Positions 1-9,355 are shown, counted from the stretch's first letter. The stretch is 64,000 nt of DNA from UBA1756 sp045130235 (GCA_045130235.1 JBGUPJ010000034.1:108563-172562); one strand, 5' to 3'. Made by a program: numbers and translations. Notes: a model not told the origin generated them from the letters alone.

Positions 1-193
1 CAATGGTTGTTGCCTGTTTCATTTTTTTTTGTTAAGAAAGAAAAGGGACACTCTAATGAGCATCCCTGTAATCCTTATTATAGTGCAGATAAACAGCTTG
101 TACTTACCGGCACTCAATTACGGCTGCAAAAATACAATAATTATTTCATAAAAAATAACAAATCAAAAAAATGTTTGAAATTTTCTTAATGTG
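1..193. other. Left-edge intergenic segment with a leftward promoter
   Basis: No convincing gene is visible. A -7 box of the Bacteroidota type (TATTTTTGC read on the minus strand, 126-134) points leftward, so a gene probably lies beyond the window edge with a long leader. A poly-T run lies near position 25. The segment downstream of the alpha-oxoamine synthase stop is AT-rich, with no obvious stem-loop terminator. Confidence 0.4.
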
Positions 194-1459
194 TTATTTG
201 TTGATGGACGCCATGTCAGGAATCTCCTTGTCGTAGTCACCTTTGGCGAGGCGCTCCTTGATGTCGCGGAAGGCCTCGAGGGTGCGGTCCACATCTTCGA
301 TGGAGTGAGCGGCCGTGGGGATGATGCGGAAGATGAGCATTCCGGGAGGAATGACGGGGTAGGTGACGATGGAGCAGAAGATGTTGTAGTTTTCGCGGAG
401 GTCAACGGCGATGTTGGCGGCCTGGTTGATACCGCACTTGAGGATGACGGGCGTGACGCAGGCTTCGGCGGGTCCGATCTCGTAGCCGAGGTCGCGGAAA
501 CCTTTCTGCAGGCGGCGGGTCACCTCCCACAGTTTGGCACGGAGGGCGTCGCCTTCTGCGCTGCGGATGATTTCGAGACGCTTGAGGCAGCCCACCACGA
601 TCGGCATCGGGAGCGCCTTGGCGTACATCTGCGAGCGCATGTTGTATTTGAGGAAGTCGATAATCGGCTTTTCGGTGGCGACGAAGCCGCCGATGGTGGC
701 CATCGACTTGGCGTAGGCACCGATGTAGATGTCGATGTCGTCCATCACGCCGAAGTGTTCGGAGGTGCCGCGGCCGTGGGGGCCCATCACGCCGAAACCG
801 TGGGCGTCGTCGATGAGGATGCGGAATTTGTATTTCTTCTTGAGGGCTGCGATCTGGTCGAGGATGCCGAGTGCGCCGGTCATGCCGAACACGCCTTCGG
901 TGATGAGGAGCACGCCACCGCCCTGTTGTTCAGCCAGCGCGCAAGCTTTGGCCAGCACCTTTTCGCAATCTACTATATCATTGTGTTTGAATTTGATACG
1001 GGTGCCGATGTGGAGGCGCATACCATCAAGGAGGCAAGCGTGGGCTTCAGCATCGTAAACGATGACGTCGTGGTGTGAGACGAGCGAGTCGATGGTGGAG
1101 AAGATGCCCTGGTAGCCGAAGTTGAACTCGAAGGCAGCCTCTTTCTTCTCAAAATCAGCCAGTTCGCGTTCCAGCTGCTCGTGCAGGGCGGTTTGGCCGG
1201 TGAGCATACGGCTTCCCATCGGGTAGGCCATGCCCCAGCGGGCGGCGCCTTCCGCGTCGGCTTTGCGCACCTCTGGGTGGTTGGCCAAGCCGAGGTAGTT
1301 GTTCAAGCTCCAGCAAAGCACCTCTTTGCCTCTGAATTTCATGTGAGGACCAAGTTCGCCTTCCAGCTTCGGGAAGATGAAATAGCCTTCGCAGGTTTTG
1401 CGGTATTGGCCGATCGGGCCGCCGGTGGACTGTTTAATCCTTTCAAAAATGTCTTTCAT
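194..1459 (-). CDS. Alpha-oxoamine synthase family PLP enzyme (serine palmitoyltransferase-like)
   Basis: This 421-aa fold-type I PLP enzyme condenses an amino acid with an acyl-CoA, with decarboxylation. The PLP lysine is Lys251 in AKSMATIGG, the ring-stacking His is His140 in AEAHAC, and the cofactor Asp/His lie in IDDAHG (217-221). The family contains serine palmitoyltransferase, KBL (2-amino-3-ketobutyrate CoA ligase) and BioF (8-amino-7-oxononanoate synthase). In Bacteroidota the version that stands apart from biotin or threonine genes is usually the sphingolipid enzyme, and no bio or tdh gene is nearby, so a serine palmitoyltransferase-like role is inferred. The ATG start agrees with the usual N-terminus (MKDIFERIKQ). 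The next upstream gene on the same strand ends 30 nt away, so co-transcription is possible. The acyl substrate cannot be read from sequence. Confidence 0.8.
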   Translation of the reverse strand: MKDIFERIKQSTGGPIGQYRKTCEGYFIFPKLEGELGPHMKFRGKEVLCWSLNNYLGLANHPEVRKADAEGAARWGMAYPMGSRMLTGQTALHEQLERELADFEKKEAAFEFNFGYQGIFSTIDSLVSHHDVIVYDAEAHACLLDGMRLHIGTRIKFKHNDIVDCEKVLAKACALAEQQGGGVLLITEGVFGMTGALGILDQIAALKKKYKFRILIDDAHGFGVMGPHGRGTSEHFGVMDDIDIYIGAYAKSMATIGGFVATEKPIIDFLKYNMRSQMYAKALPMPIVVGCLKRLEIIRSAEGDALRAKLWEVTRRLQKGFRDLGYEIGPAEACVTPVILKCGINQAANIAVDLRENYNIFCSIVTYPVIPPGMLIFRIIPTAAHSIEDVDRTLEAFRDIKERLAKGDYDKEIPDMASINK

Positions 1460-1489
1460 ATCCGTTATTATTTATGGTAAATTATAATT

Positions 1490-2776
1490 TTATTGCATTA
1501 CAAGGGCGTCGGCCACGACTTCGGCCACGGATTTGATTTCCACGCCGAGTTTGTAGTGGTGGTCGATTTGCATGAGCTGGTCCACGCAGTTGTGGCAGGG
1601 GGTGATGACCACGTCGGCACCAGTTTTGCGAATCTGGTTGGCCTTGATTTCACCGATTTTGAGACGGCGTTCGTTGAACTCGCTCATGGCAAGCATGCCG
1701 CCGCCACCGCCGCAGCAGAAGTTCTCGTTGCCGTACGGGTCCATCTCAATCAGTTCGGGCACGGCACTCTTCACCACGAAACGCAGGGTGTTGAACAGTC
1801 CGCCGTTGCGGGTGATGTTGCAGGGGTCGTGCAGGGTGTACTTCTTGGTATTCAGCGACTTGTCGAGTTTGATGCGCCCCGAGCGGATATATTGTTCAAT
1901 GAGTTCCACGAGGGTAATCATCTGAAAGTCGGGGTGCTGTTTCATATAGTTGGGCGACTCCCAGCGGAGGGCGCGCGAACCATGACCGCACTCGCCGAGG
2001 ATCAGCTTTTTGCAGTTCAGATTCTTCACCTCGTCGTACATGTGTTTGGCGATGAGGGTAGCCTCTTCGTCGTTGCCGGAGAAGTAGCCGTAGTTGGTTA
2101 CATCGTACATCTTGGTTGAGAGGGTCCAGCTTTCGCCGGCGGCGTGGAAGATCTTGGCAGCGGCGGCGATGGAGAGCGGGAAGAACTTGGGTTCGCGGGG
2201 GTTGAGGGTGTAGAGCATCTCCTTGTCGGGCTGGTTGAGCGGGATTTCCGCAGTTTCGAAGCCCTCTTCATCCTGCATCTCCTCTTCCATCCACTGGATG
2301 GTATCCACAAACTCGTCTTCGGGAATGCCCATGTTGTTGCCGGTGTTCACGGCGGCATCCACGGTGGCTTGCAGCGACTGGGGTACCATGCCCATAGTGG
2401 CGAGCATCCGGCGGCCGGTGCGCACCACGAAGGGAATATCAACGCCGATGGAGCAGTGGGCCACGCAGCGTCCGCACATGGTGCAGGCTCCGTAGAGCGA
2501 ATCCACCATCTCGGCGATCATCTCATCGTCGAGGTCGCGGGCATGGGTCAGCTTGGGTGCCACCTTGCCCATGGTGGTGCAGTAGCGGCGGTACAGAGAG
2601 GCCACCAAGTCCACCTTCTTGCCAGGAATGTATTTCGGGTCGTCGAAAGACTTGTAGAAGAGACAGCTGGTGCCACACAACCCGCAGTGTACGCAGGAGT
2701 TGAGGTGGGTGATCAGCTTGCTGTCCGCGGGGTGGCGGAGGATGTCCAGTGCTTTTTCGGTCAGTTCAGGGTTCAT
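1490..2776 (-). CDS. (Fe-S)-binding oxidoreductase subunit, HdrD/GlpC/DsrK-like
   Basis: The protein has two CxxCxxC-type 4Fe-4S sites near the N-terminus (CVHCGLCGTSC and CTMCGRCVAHC) and two CCG-type cysteine clusters in the C-terminal half (GECGHGS, then ENFCCGGGGG and TPCHNC). This is the layout of heterodisulfide-reductase subunit D, GlpC and DsrK proteins, which pass electrons between a membrane quinol module and a soluble partner. The start is placed at the ATG that gives MNPELTEKAL. The longer reading (to 2809) would overlap the upstream aminotransferase by 23 nt and adds a lysine/asparagine-rich stretch with no counterpart in the family. The gene lies 10 nt downstream of the MalY-like gene. 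The partner membrane subunit is not in the window, so the physiological donor is unknown. Confidence 0.75.
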   Translation of the reverse strand: MNPELTEKALDILRHPADSKLITHLNSCVHCGLCGTSCLFYKSFDDPKYIPGKKVDLVASLYRRYCTTMGKVAPKLTHARDLDDEMIAEMVDSLYGACTMCGRCVAHCSIGVDIPFVVRTGRRMLATMGMVPQSLQATVDAAVNTGNNMGIPEDEFVDTIQWMEEEMQDEEGFETAEIPLNQPDKEMLYTLNPREPKFFPLSIAAAAKIFHAAGESWTLSTKMYDVTNYGYFSGNDEEATLIAKHMYDEVKNLNCKKLILGECGHGSRALRWESPNYMKQHPDFQMITLVELIEQYIRSGRIKLDKSLNTKKYTLHDPCNITRNGGLFNTLRFVVKSAVPELIEMDPYGNENFCCGGGGGMLAMSEFNERRLKIGEIKANQIRKTGADVVITPCHNCVDQLMQIDHHYKLGVEIKSVAEVVADALVMQ

Positions 2777-2786
2777 GTGGTTGTTT

Positions 2787-3968
2787 TTATTTAACAGCTT
2801 GATTTCCAAATGTTTCTAATAAACGATTCATCGCTTGTTCCACAGTGGCGCGGGGGCAGGCGAGGTTGATGCGCATGAAGTTGTCGCCGGCGGTGCCGAA
2901 GGCTTTGCCGTCGTTGAGTCCGAGGCGGGCTTCCTTGATCAGCTTTTCGGAGAGCTGCTCGTGGGTGAGCCCTAACCCTTTGAAGTTGACCCACAGGAGG
3001 TAGGTGGCCTCATGGCGATAGGTTTTGAGTTGCGGGAGGTTATCGGCGATAAACTGCTGGCAGTAAGCCACATTGCCGGTGAGGTAGCGGCACAGTTGGT
3101 CGAGCCAGTCGGCGCCGTGGGCGTAGGCGGCTTGTGAGGCGACGCTGCCAAACACATTGCCGTAGATATGCACCGTGTCGTTCATGAAGTTCTTGAAGCG
3201 GGTGCGGAGTTCGGGGTTGGGGATGATGATTTCGGAGGTGAACATGGCCGCGAGGTTGAAGGTCTTGCTCGGTGCCATGCAGGTGATGGTGTTCTGGGCG
3301 ATGGCTTCCGACAGGGTGGCCACCGGCGTATGTTTGTAGCCGGTCATCATCAGGTCGGAATGGATTTCGTCGCTGATTAACAGACAGTTGTATTTGAGGC
3401 ACAACTCCGCTACGGGCTTCAGCTCGGCGGGAGTCCAGCAGCGACCCACCGGATTGTGCGGGTTGCTGATGATCATCAGTTTGGGATGTTGTTTCAGTTT
3501 CTCCTCCAAGTCGTTGAGGTCCATCTCATATACGTTGCCGTTGACCACGAGCGGGTTGAAAATCAGTTCACGTCCATTTTTTTCAACTACCTCATAAAAA
3601 GGAGGATATACAGGCGTTTGGATGAGAACTTTATCATTCTTTTCAGTAAAAATCTGCACTAAAAAAGAGAGACCGGCGACCACACCCGGCGAGAAGCAGA
3701 TCCACTTGGAGGAGATATTCCACTGGTGGCGTTTCTGCATCCATGCCACGATGGCCTGGTAGTAAGCCTCGGGGTGGAAGAAATAGCCCATCACGGGATG
3801 CTCGAGGCGCTCTTTCAGCGCATTCAGCACAAAATCGGGGGTGCGGAAATCCATGTCGGCAATCCACATCGGAAGAACATCCTCGCTTCCAAAAAAGTCA
3901 CCTATCTTGTCGTATTTCAAACAGTTGCTTCCTTTTCTGGGAATAATTTCGTCGAAGTTGTATTCCAT
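2787..3968 (-). CDS. MalY/PatB-type PLP aminotransferase (putative C-S beta-lyase)
   Basis: This 393-aa fold-type I enzyme resembles MalY and PatB, which cleave the C-S bond of cystathionine or cysteine conjugates. The PLP lysine is Lys235 in APSKTFNLA, the cofactor Asp is Asp200 in LISDEIHSD, and NPHNPVGR (169-176) binds the phosphate and carboxylate. The start MEYNFDEIIPRKG matches the family N-terminus (FD..I.R.GS.S.K.D). The open frame continues upstream but would run through the promoter. A -7 box (TACCTTTGC, minus strand, 3994-4002) lies about 25 nt upstream of this ATG. Probable operon with the Fe-S protein and the alpha-oxoamine synthase. The lyase function is the family default; a plain aminotransferase is possible. 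Confidence 0.78.
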   Translation of the reverse strand: MEYNFDEIIPRKGSNCLKYDKIGDFFGSEDVLPMWIADMDFRTPDFVLNALKERLEHPVMGYFFHPEAYYQAIVAWMQKRHQWNISSKWICFSPGVVAGLSFLVQIFTEKNDKVLIQTPVYPPFYEVVEKNGRELIFNPLVVNGNVYEMDLNDLEEKLKQHPKLMIISNPHNPVGRCWTPAELKPVAELCLKYNCLLISDEIHSDLMMTGYKHTPVATLSEAIAQNTITCMAPSKTFNLAAMFTSEIIIPNPELRTRFKNFMNDTVHIYGNVFGSVASQAAYAHGADWLDQLCRYLTGNVAYCQQFIADNLPQLKTYRHEATYLLWVNFKGLGLTHEQLSEKLIKEARLGLNDGKAFGTAGDNFMRINLACPRATVEQAMNRLLETFGNQAVK

Positions 3969-4070
3969 AATTTCCGTGCGTGATATTTTGCGTGCAAAGG
4001 TACGGCATTTTTTTTGATTTTTTAGAATTAAAAACTCTTTATTAAAAAGCGATAAGTCAAAAAGAATTTT

Positions 4071-4080
4071 TATTTTTGCA
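4071..4080 (+). promoter_or_regulatory. -7 promoter box for the DUF4369 lipoprotein gene
   Basis: TATTTTTGCA matches the Bacteroidota -7 consensus TAnnTTTGC and stands 14 nt upstream of the lipoprotein ATG. It is back to back with the leftward promoter of the MalY-like gene (3994-4002). Confidence 0.6.
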
Positions 4081-4094
4081 ATTCTTACCGAAAT

Positions 4095-4886
4095 ATGAAT
4101 AAAAGAATACAACTTCTTGTTATACTGTTACTTGCGATATTTTCGTGGGGGTGTTCTTCTGATAAGAAGGAAGGAGAGAATGCGCAGAATAGCGTGGTGA
4201 TGAAGGGAACTGTGAAGAATAGTGAGGGAAAATCGCTGTATCTTCACTTGATGTTGGTGGACACTACCGGCGTGGGTGGGGTGGAATATGACGGTTTGAG
4301 CAACAGCACGGTCACAGATGGGGCATTCAGCCTCCAATATCAGCCCGACGATGCGGAGCCGCAGTTCTACCGTATCGGTTTTGGCGGGCAAAATACCATC
4401 ACCACGATTGCCCGACGCGGCGAGCAGCTGACCTTCACCTTCAACAATGCTGACACATTGTGCCGCAACTACAAGGTAAAAGGCGGAGAGGATGCGCAGC
4501 TGATGTGGGAACTCGACCAGCGGCTGTCGCGTTTCATAGATTCTGCCGAACACCTCACCCTTTGGTATGAATATACCGATGATGACAGTTCGCACATGGT
4601 CATCAATAATGCTTATACACTCATCAAAGGCCATCATCGGGATTTTCTGGTTCAGTTTATCACCCATCACCCCACTTCGTTGGCCACGATTACGGCGTTT
4701 TACCAAAAATATCAGATGGGTACTTTCTTCGATGAGGCGGAAGATCTTGATTTTTTAGAGAAAATATATGAGAATTTGAAGAAAAAGTATCCGCACAACC
4801 TCAATGTGATTTGGCTGTCCAAGCGCATTGATTTTATTCATAAAAATATTGATAATCAATTAATAACAGAAAATAATTCATTTTAA
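4095..4886 (+). CDS. DUF4369-type lipoprotein
   Basis: This 263-aa lipoprotein has a signal peptide with charged start MNKRIQ, a hydrophobic core and the cysteine at residue 20 (FSWGC), followed by a polar linker. Residues about 33-125 form a beta-rich domain of the DUF4369 type (KGTVKNSEGKSLYL, then GQNTITTIARRGEQLTF), usually found at the N-terminus of Bacteroidota thioredoxin-like lipoproteins. No CxxC thioredoxin domain follows: the C-terminal half is helical and ends without it. The product is probably anchored in the outer or inner membrane. Its function is unknown. The T9SS gene follows after 26 nt and may be co-transcribed. Confidence 0.65.
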   Translation: MNKRIQLLVILLLAIFSWGCSSDKKEGENAQNSVVMKGTVKNSEGKSLYLHLMLVDTTGVGGVEYDGLSNSTVTDGAFSLQYQPDDAEPQFYRIGFGGQNTITTIARRGEQLTFTFNNADTLCRNYKVKGGEDAQLMWELDQRLSRFIDSAEHLTLWYEYTDDDSSHMVINNAYTLIKGHHRDFLVQFITHHPTSLATITAFYQKYQMGTFFDEAEDLDFLEKIYENLKKKYPHNLNVIWLSKRIDFIHKNIDNQLITENNSF

Positions 4887-4912
4887 TTTATCAACTTTTA
4901 AACATCAAAAAA

Positions 4913-6682
4913 ATGAAAAGAATCCTTACAATTTTTGCAGGCGCATTGATGATGGTATTGGCTTTCTGTGCCAATCAATCTTTTGCGCAAAATGCCCCTA
5001 TCTTTTCGCAAGACTTCACTTCGGTGACGGGCAGCGGTACACAGCAGTGTGATGCCAGTGGTTCAGCATTCAACGCCACCACGTTGGGTGATGCTCTTCC
5101 GGGCTGGAGTTCCTACAAAGCTTATCCCGCTAACGGAAAGGTGAAAGTGGGTACCGGTTCTGAGAACGGCTGGATTGAGACTCCCGCCATCGACCTGAGC
5201 GGTGTGGGCAGCATCCGCATTGTGTTCGACGCCCGCGCTTGGAACACCAACAATGCTACCGAAGGCACCACCATGACGGTAACGGTCAACAGCACAGCTT
5301 ACACCGTTGAGGGTCTTCCCAACAGTGGTTCCACCCAGGATGTGCAGTGCGACCTCGCCACTTTCGAGATTATCGCTGCTGGCGGCGGTGCCACCACCAT
5401 CCGTTTCGAGGGTTCTCCCAGAGCTTTCATCGACAATATTTATATTTATGCTGCCACCGACCCGACCATGAGCGTTCAGGGTACCACCAGCTTCAACAAC
5501 GTGTCGGTCAACCAGGCTTGCACCTCCACGCTGATTGCTCATGGTTACAACCTCACTGCAGGCGGCACCACTACCGTATCCATCAGTGGTGATACTCAGT
5601 TTGCTACCACCGCCACCACCGTCGCCAACGACGATCTGATGACCGACAACGGTGTGGCCATCCCGATCAGCTTCAGCGCTGCCGCTGCCGGCAACTACAC
5701 CGCCACCCTCACCCTCACCAACAGCGACTATACCGCCACTGTGGGACTCACCGCCCACGTTATCGAAATCACCGATGTTCCTACTATCGCTGCCCTCCGC
5801 GCCCTCATCGACAACAGCGATGTGAACGCCAACGTAACCGACACCTCCGCCTTCTACAGATATACCGGACAAGGTTATGTGACCCAGGTCTTCAAGACCG
5901 GCAGCTACACCAAATGGATCCAGGACGAGACCGGCGCTATCCAGCTCTATGACCCCGATGCTCATCTTACCAATGTGTCTGTTGACCAAGAGATTACAAA
6001 CGTGATTGGTCATGTCAGCAACTATTTCGGTTACACCGAATTCAAGGTGATGGCAGGTATTTCCAACGCCGACATCAACGCCTTCCCCTCCGCAGCTCCC
6101 GCCCCCATCGTGGTGACTTTGGCCCAGCTGCAGGATCAGGAGTACATGGATGGCATTCAGGGACAGCTCATCAAGCTCGAGAATGTTACCTTCAACGAGA
6201 CCGGTACTTTCACCAAGCAGATTCGCTACACGGTTACCCAGAACGGTGTTACCGACACGGCCGTATATTTCACGGGCCAGTACGACACGCAGGTGGGTGC
6301 TGACATCCCGACCGTCGCTTGTGACATTATCGGTGTGAACATGCGTACTGCCGCCTACTCCAATGGTTACGGTTCTCCTCGTGTAGAATCCCGCTACTAC
6401 ATCCTGCCCAAGACCCTCGGTGATGGTACGCTGGTGAACGAAAATCCGGCTCTCCAGACTGTGGTTTATCCGAACCCGACCCCGGGCAATATCACCCTCG
6501 AAATCAATGGTGAGGCCACCCACGCAGCCATCTACAACATGATGGGCGAGCTGGTCGACAGCCAGGCCATCAACAATGGTGCTAACACCATCAAGATGAG
6601 CCAGCTTTCACAGGGCGTTTATTTCATCTGCATCTTCAACGGCAACGAAATGGTGGGTAAGACCAAAGTTGTGAGACAATAA
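4913..6682 (+). CDS. T9SS-secreted surface protein with DUF5689-like domain
   Basis: Signal peptide 1-26 (ends SFAQ). Residues about 27-190 are a choice-of-anchor-type beta-sandwich (FSQDFTS, then FIDNIYIYA). Residues about 195-290 are an Ig-like repeat. Residues about 295-480 resemble the DUF5689/OB-like nucleotide-binding module found in secreted Bacteroidota nucleases (TIAALRALID, QDETGAIQLYD). The last about 75 residues are a type A T9SS sorting domain (VVYPNPTPGNITLEI, then QGVYFICIFNG and KVVRQ). The protein should pass the inner membrane by Sec and the outer membrane by T9SS. It contains no complete catalytic domain, so adhesion or scaffolding is an inference. A stem-loop terminator follows directly. 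Confidence 0.82.
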   Translation: MKRILTIFAGALMMVLAFCANQSFAQNAPIFSQDFTSVTGSGTQQCDASGSAFNATTLGDALPGWSSYKAYPANGKVKVGTGSENGWIETPAIDLSGVGSIRIVFDARAWNTNNATEGTTMTVTVNSTAYTVEGLPNSGSTQDVQCDLATFEIIAAGGGATTIRFEGSPRAFIDNIYIYAATDPTMSVQGTTSFNNVSVNQACTSTLIAHGYNLTAGGTTTVSISGDTQFATTATTVANDDLMTDNGVAIPISFSAAAAGNYTATLTLTNSDYTATVGLTAHVIEITDVPTIAALRALIDNSDVNANVTDTSAFYRYTGQGYVTQVFKTGSYTKWIQDETGAIQLYDPDAHLTNVSVDQEITNVIGHVSNYFGYTEFKVMAGISNADINAFPSAAPAPIVVTLAQLQDQEYMDGIQGQLIKLENVTFNETGTFTKQIRYTVTQNGVTDTAVYFTGQYDTQVGADIPTVACDIIGVNMRTAAYSNGYGSPRVESRYYILPKTLGDGTLVNENPALQTVVYPNPTPGNITLEINGEATHAAIYNMMGELVDSQAINNGANTIKMSQLSQGVYFICIFNGNEMVGKTKVVRQ

Positions 6683-6701
6683 TCTTTCCAAAGAACCTCA
6701 A

Positions 6702-6731
6702 ACGGGCACATGAAAATGTGCCCGTTTTTTT
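6702..6731 (+). terminator. Rho-independent terminator after the T9SS gene
   Basis: Perfect 9-bp stem ACGGGCACA / TGTGCCCGT, 6-nt loop and a run of six or more T. The TerC gene starts only 15 nt further on, so that operon needs either read-through or a promoter overlapping this hairpin. Confidence 0.85.
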
Positions 6732-6746
6732 AGAAACATAAAATTT

Positions 6747-7790
6747 ATGGCTCGAATCTTATTCTTCATCTTTTTTATGGCCTTCATCATCGTGATGTTG
6801 GCATTGGACTTGGGCGTTTTTCATAAAAAAGACCATGCTATCAGCAACAAGGAGGCGGCCACGTGGACGTTGGTATGGGTGCTTTTGGCCATGGGTTTTG
6901 CCGCACTGTTGTGGTTCAAGGCCGAGTGGATTCATGGCATCGGCAACATGGAGGATTTGCTGGCCTTTGTGGGCAACAGCGACCTCTCGAAGCTGATTCA
7001 TGAGGGGATGGACTATGAGAGCAGTTTACAAATCTATCGCAAGGAGATTTTCACCCAATACTTGGCTGGCTACTTCTTGGAAGAGTCGCTTTCCATCGAC
7101 AATATCTTCGTGATGATTATGATTTTTGTGAGCTTTGGCATCGACAAAAAGTACTATCATCGGATATTGTTTTGGGGAATTTTGGGGGCCATCATCCTGC
7201 GTTTCGCCTTTATTTTTGCATTGGGAGCCATGGTGCAGAAATTCTCGTGGGTGCTGGCCATTTTCGGTGCCATTCTGATTTTTAGTGGTATCAAAATGTT
7301 TGTCAGCAAGAGTGATGAGAAGGTGGATACCGCCAACCATCCCATTGTGAAGTTTGCCGCCAAGCACTTCCGCACCACGCCGGAGGTGCATGGCCACGAT
7401 TTCTTCACCAAGATTGACGGCAAAAATTTCATGACCCCCCTGTTTTTGGTGCTGCTGGTCATTGAGTTCAGCGACATCATTTTTGCGGTGGACTCCATCC
7501 CGGCGGTCTTTTCCGTCACCACTGACCCCTTCATTGTGTTTTTCTCTAACATATTTGCTATCATGGGGTTGCGTTCGCTATTTTTCCTGCTCAGCAATGT
7601 CACTTCGCTCTTTTGGCTGCTCAAATATGGTTTGGGCGTGCTGCTGACCTTTATTGGGGTGAAGATGATCGGGCATGAATTTTTCCACTTGGAGATTTCC
7701 ACCCTGCTCTCCCTGTTGATTATTTTGGGGATTTTGGTGATGTCGATTGTGGGATCATTGATTTTCCCGCACAAAAAAGCGACAGAGTAG
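6747..7790 (+). CDS. TerC/Alx family membrane protein, probable manganese exporter
   Basis: This 347-aa integral membrane protein has about nine hydrophobic segments. Family signatures are present: DLGVFHKK in the first membrane segment, FLEESLSIDNIFV (about 110-122) and EFSDIIFAVDSIPA (about 237-250), whose acidic residues form the ion site. TerC/Alx/YkoY proteins export Mn2+ or supply metal to secreted enzymes. The next gene, 3 nt downstream, is an MntP-type exporter. This pairing supports a manganese role over tellurite resistance. No yybP-ykoY riboswitch is visible; the short space before the ATG is taken up by the upstream terminator. Confidence 0.82.
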   Translation: MARILFFIFFMAFIIVMLALDLGVFHKKDHAISNKEAATWTLVWVLLAMGFAALLWFKAEWIHGIGNMEDLLAFVGNSDLSKLIHEGMDYESSLQIYRKEIFTQYLAGYFLEESLSIDNIFVMIMIFVSFGIDKKYYHRILFWGILGAIILRFAFIFALGAMVQKFSWVLAIFGAILIFSGIKMFVSKSDEKVDTANHPIVKFAAKHFRTTPEVHGHDFFTKIDGKNFMTPLFLVLLVIEFSDIIFAVDSIPAVFSVTTDPFIVFFSNIFAIMGLRSLFFLLSNVTSLFWLLKYGLGVLLTFIGVKMIGHEFFHLEISTLLSLLIILGILVMSIVGSLIFPHKKATE

Positions 7791-7793
7791 CCG

Positions 7794-8372
7794 ATGACTT
7801 TTGTAGAAGCCGTTGTTTTAGGACTTGCCCTTTGTGTGGATACGTTAGTCGTATCGACCACTTGCGGTTTGAAGTCGAAGTTCAGTTACTCGCGGGGGGT
7901 GCTGATGGCGGTTACTTTTGCGCTGTTTCAGGGCGGGTTTCCGCTGTTGGGTGCGCTCATCGGCAATGTGTGCCAGCGGTTGATCGAGAGTGTGGACCAT
8001 TGGATTGCGTTCGGGTTGTTGGCCGCGGTGGGAGTCAAGATGATCGTGGACGGCATTCGCAACGATGAAGGCGACGGCAATTTCGATGTGTCGCGTTTTT
8101 GGGTGATCTGCACGTTGGCGGTGGCCACCAGCATTGATGCTTTCGTGGTGGGCATCGGGTTAGGGGTGGACAACACCATTCCGCAGATTCTGATGACGGT
8201 GCTGGTGATTGCCGTCGTGACCTTTCTGTCGGCCATGCTGGGCATTTTTCTCGGCAAACGCAAATTCCCCATTCCGGCCAAGTGGGCTTCTATCACGGCA
8301 GGCGTTGTGCTGATAGGCCTTGGCGTACATACCTTGTACGAGCATGGTGTTTTCTCTTTTATAAATCTGTAA
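7794..8372 (+). CDS. mntP: MntP-type manganese efflux pump
   Basis: This 192-aa protein has six predicted membrane helices arranged as two inverted DUF204-like halves. Each half carries the acidic signature: LALCVDTLVVS near residue 15 and ATSIDAFVVGIG near residue 108. MntP exports Mn2+ from the cytoplasm. The length agrees with the E. coli protein (about 190 aa). The ATG lies 3 nt after the TerC stop, so the two are translated from one mRNA. The gene symbol follows family membership; activity is inferred. Confidence 0.82.
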   Translation: MTFVEAVVLGLALCVDTLVVSTTCGLKSKFSYSRGVLMAVTFALFQGGFPLLGALIGNVCQRLIESVDHWIAFGLLAAVGVKMIVDGIRNDEGDGNFDVSRFWVICTLAVATSIDAFVVGIGLGVDNTIPQILMTVLVIAVVTFLSAMLGIFLGKRKFPIPAKWASITAGVVLIGLGVHTLYEHGVFSFINL

Positions 8373-8386
8373 ATAAAATAGTTACA

Positions 8387-9355
8387 TTATAATCGGCCCA
8401 TCACCACGAGCGAGGCGGTGAGAATCATCAGCAGTATCTCGCTGGATATGGCGAAATTACGCGCAGGGATGAAGGAGATAATGAAAACTGTAATTGGTGT
8501 GAGCAGGTAGAAGAGAGAGTAGGGGAACGGCACGTTGGAAATGAGCATCATGGCGATGGTGAAGCCAAAGAGGATGCACAGACGAAGGTACCGTCGCCTA
8601 ATGACAATCAGCTTGTTTTGGTAAAGCACCTTAACTCTTGCCATCACGTATATGACCAGCAACAGGCAGACCCCCATCGCGATGAGAGCGTAGATGGAGT
8701 GGGGGGTGAAAATAGGAAACTGAAAGCGGATTTGGGAGAAAGATTGTAGATAATTAGGCAGGGAGCCGGCAAAGAAATGATAGGCAAGGAGGTAGAGATA
8801 GGAGATGAGGGCTCCACACAAGGTGGCCAGCAAAGCGCGCAGTTTGTCAATCTGGCTGATGAGGACATGCAGGATGAAGAAGAGAAGAAGTAGTGCGGCG
8901 GCAGGGTCAAACAGGGTGGCGGTTCCAATAATGATTCCAGCACAGAGAAGAGCGGTTTTGCTGATAGAAGAGGTGCCCTGGTTGCTGATGTTTAGCACGG
9001 CAAGGATGGCTGTATTGGTGAGCCAAGCAGGCGTCAGCGGCAAGAAAATGCCCATGCCAACTGAAATTGCACAGAAAAAAAGGAGGGAAAGCACGTTCTC
9101 TTCGTCCAAAAATCCGCTTTGTCTGATATAATTGAACATCAAAACAGATTGGAGAAGGAGGAGTAATAAAGCGAAAAAATGTGTTCCTGTCGGATGCAAA
9201 ATCATCCAGTTCGCAAGACTGTCGGTACAGGGGAGCGAGTTACTAAAATAGCTGATATCCAATGGTTTTATAAAAATTTCCACCCCGCATAATAATAGTG
9301 CGGATACCCCGACCAACAATTGTAAAATATGCGCTTTCCTAAGCAGATAGAACAT
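8387..9355 (-). CDS. DUF6427-like polytopic membrane protein
   Basis: About 322 residues and almost entirely hydrophobic, with roughly ten membrane segments beginning at HILQLLVGVSALLLCGVEIFI. I assign it to the DUF6427 type of Bacteroidota membrane proteins from size and hydropathy, with moderate confidence. No enzymatic motif is visible. The chosen start MFYLLRKAHI follows a clear leftward -7 box (TATGTTTGC, minus strand, 9373-9381); the open frame upstream crosses that promoter. It converges with mntP, with 14 nt between stops. Confidence 0.5.
   Translation of the reverse strand: MFYLLRKAHILQLLVGVSALLLCGVEIFIKPLDISYFSNSLPCTDSLANWMILHPTGTHFFALLLLLLQSVLMFNYIRQSGFLDEENVLSLLFFCAISVGMGIFLPLTPAWLTNTAILAVLNISNQGTSSISKTALLCAGIIIGTATLFDPAAALLLLFFILHVLISQIDKLRALLATLCGALISYLYLLAYHFFAGSLPNYLQSFSQIRFQFPIFTPHSIYALIAMGVCLLLVIYVMARVKVLYQNKLIVIRRRYLRLCILFGFTIAMMLISNVPFPYSLFYLLTPITVFIISFIPARNFAISSEILLMILTASLVVMGRL

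Noticed and set aside
5063..6523. 486-codon minus-strand frame opposite the T9SS gene
   Set aside because: Gly/Val/His-rich antisense of a Thr/Ala-rich protein; no motif and no promoter.
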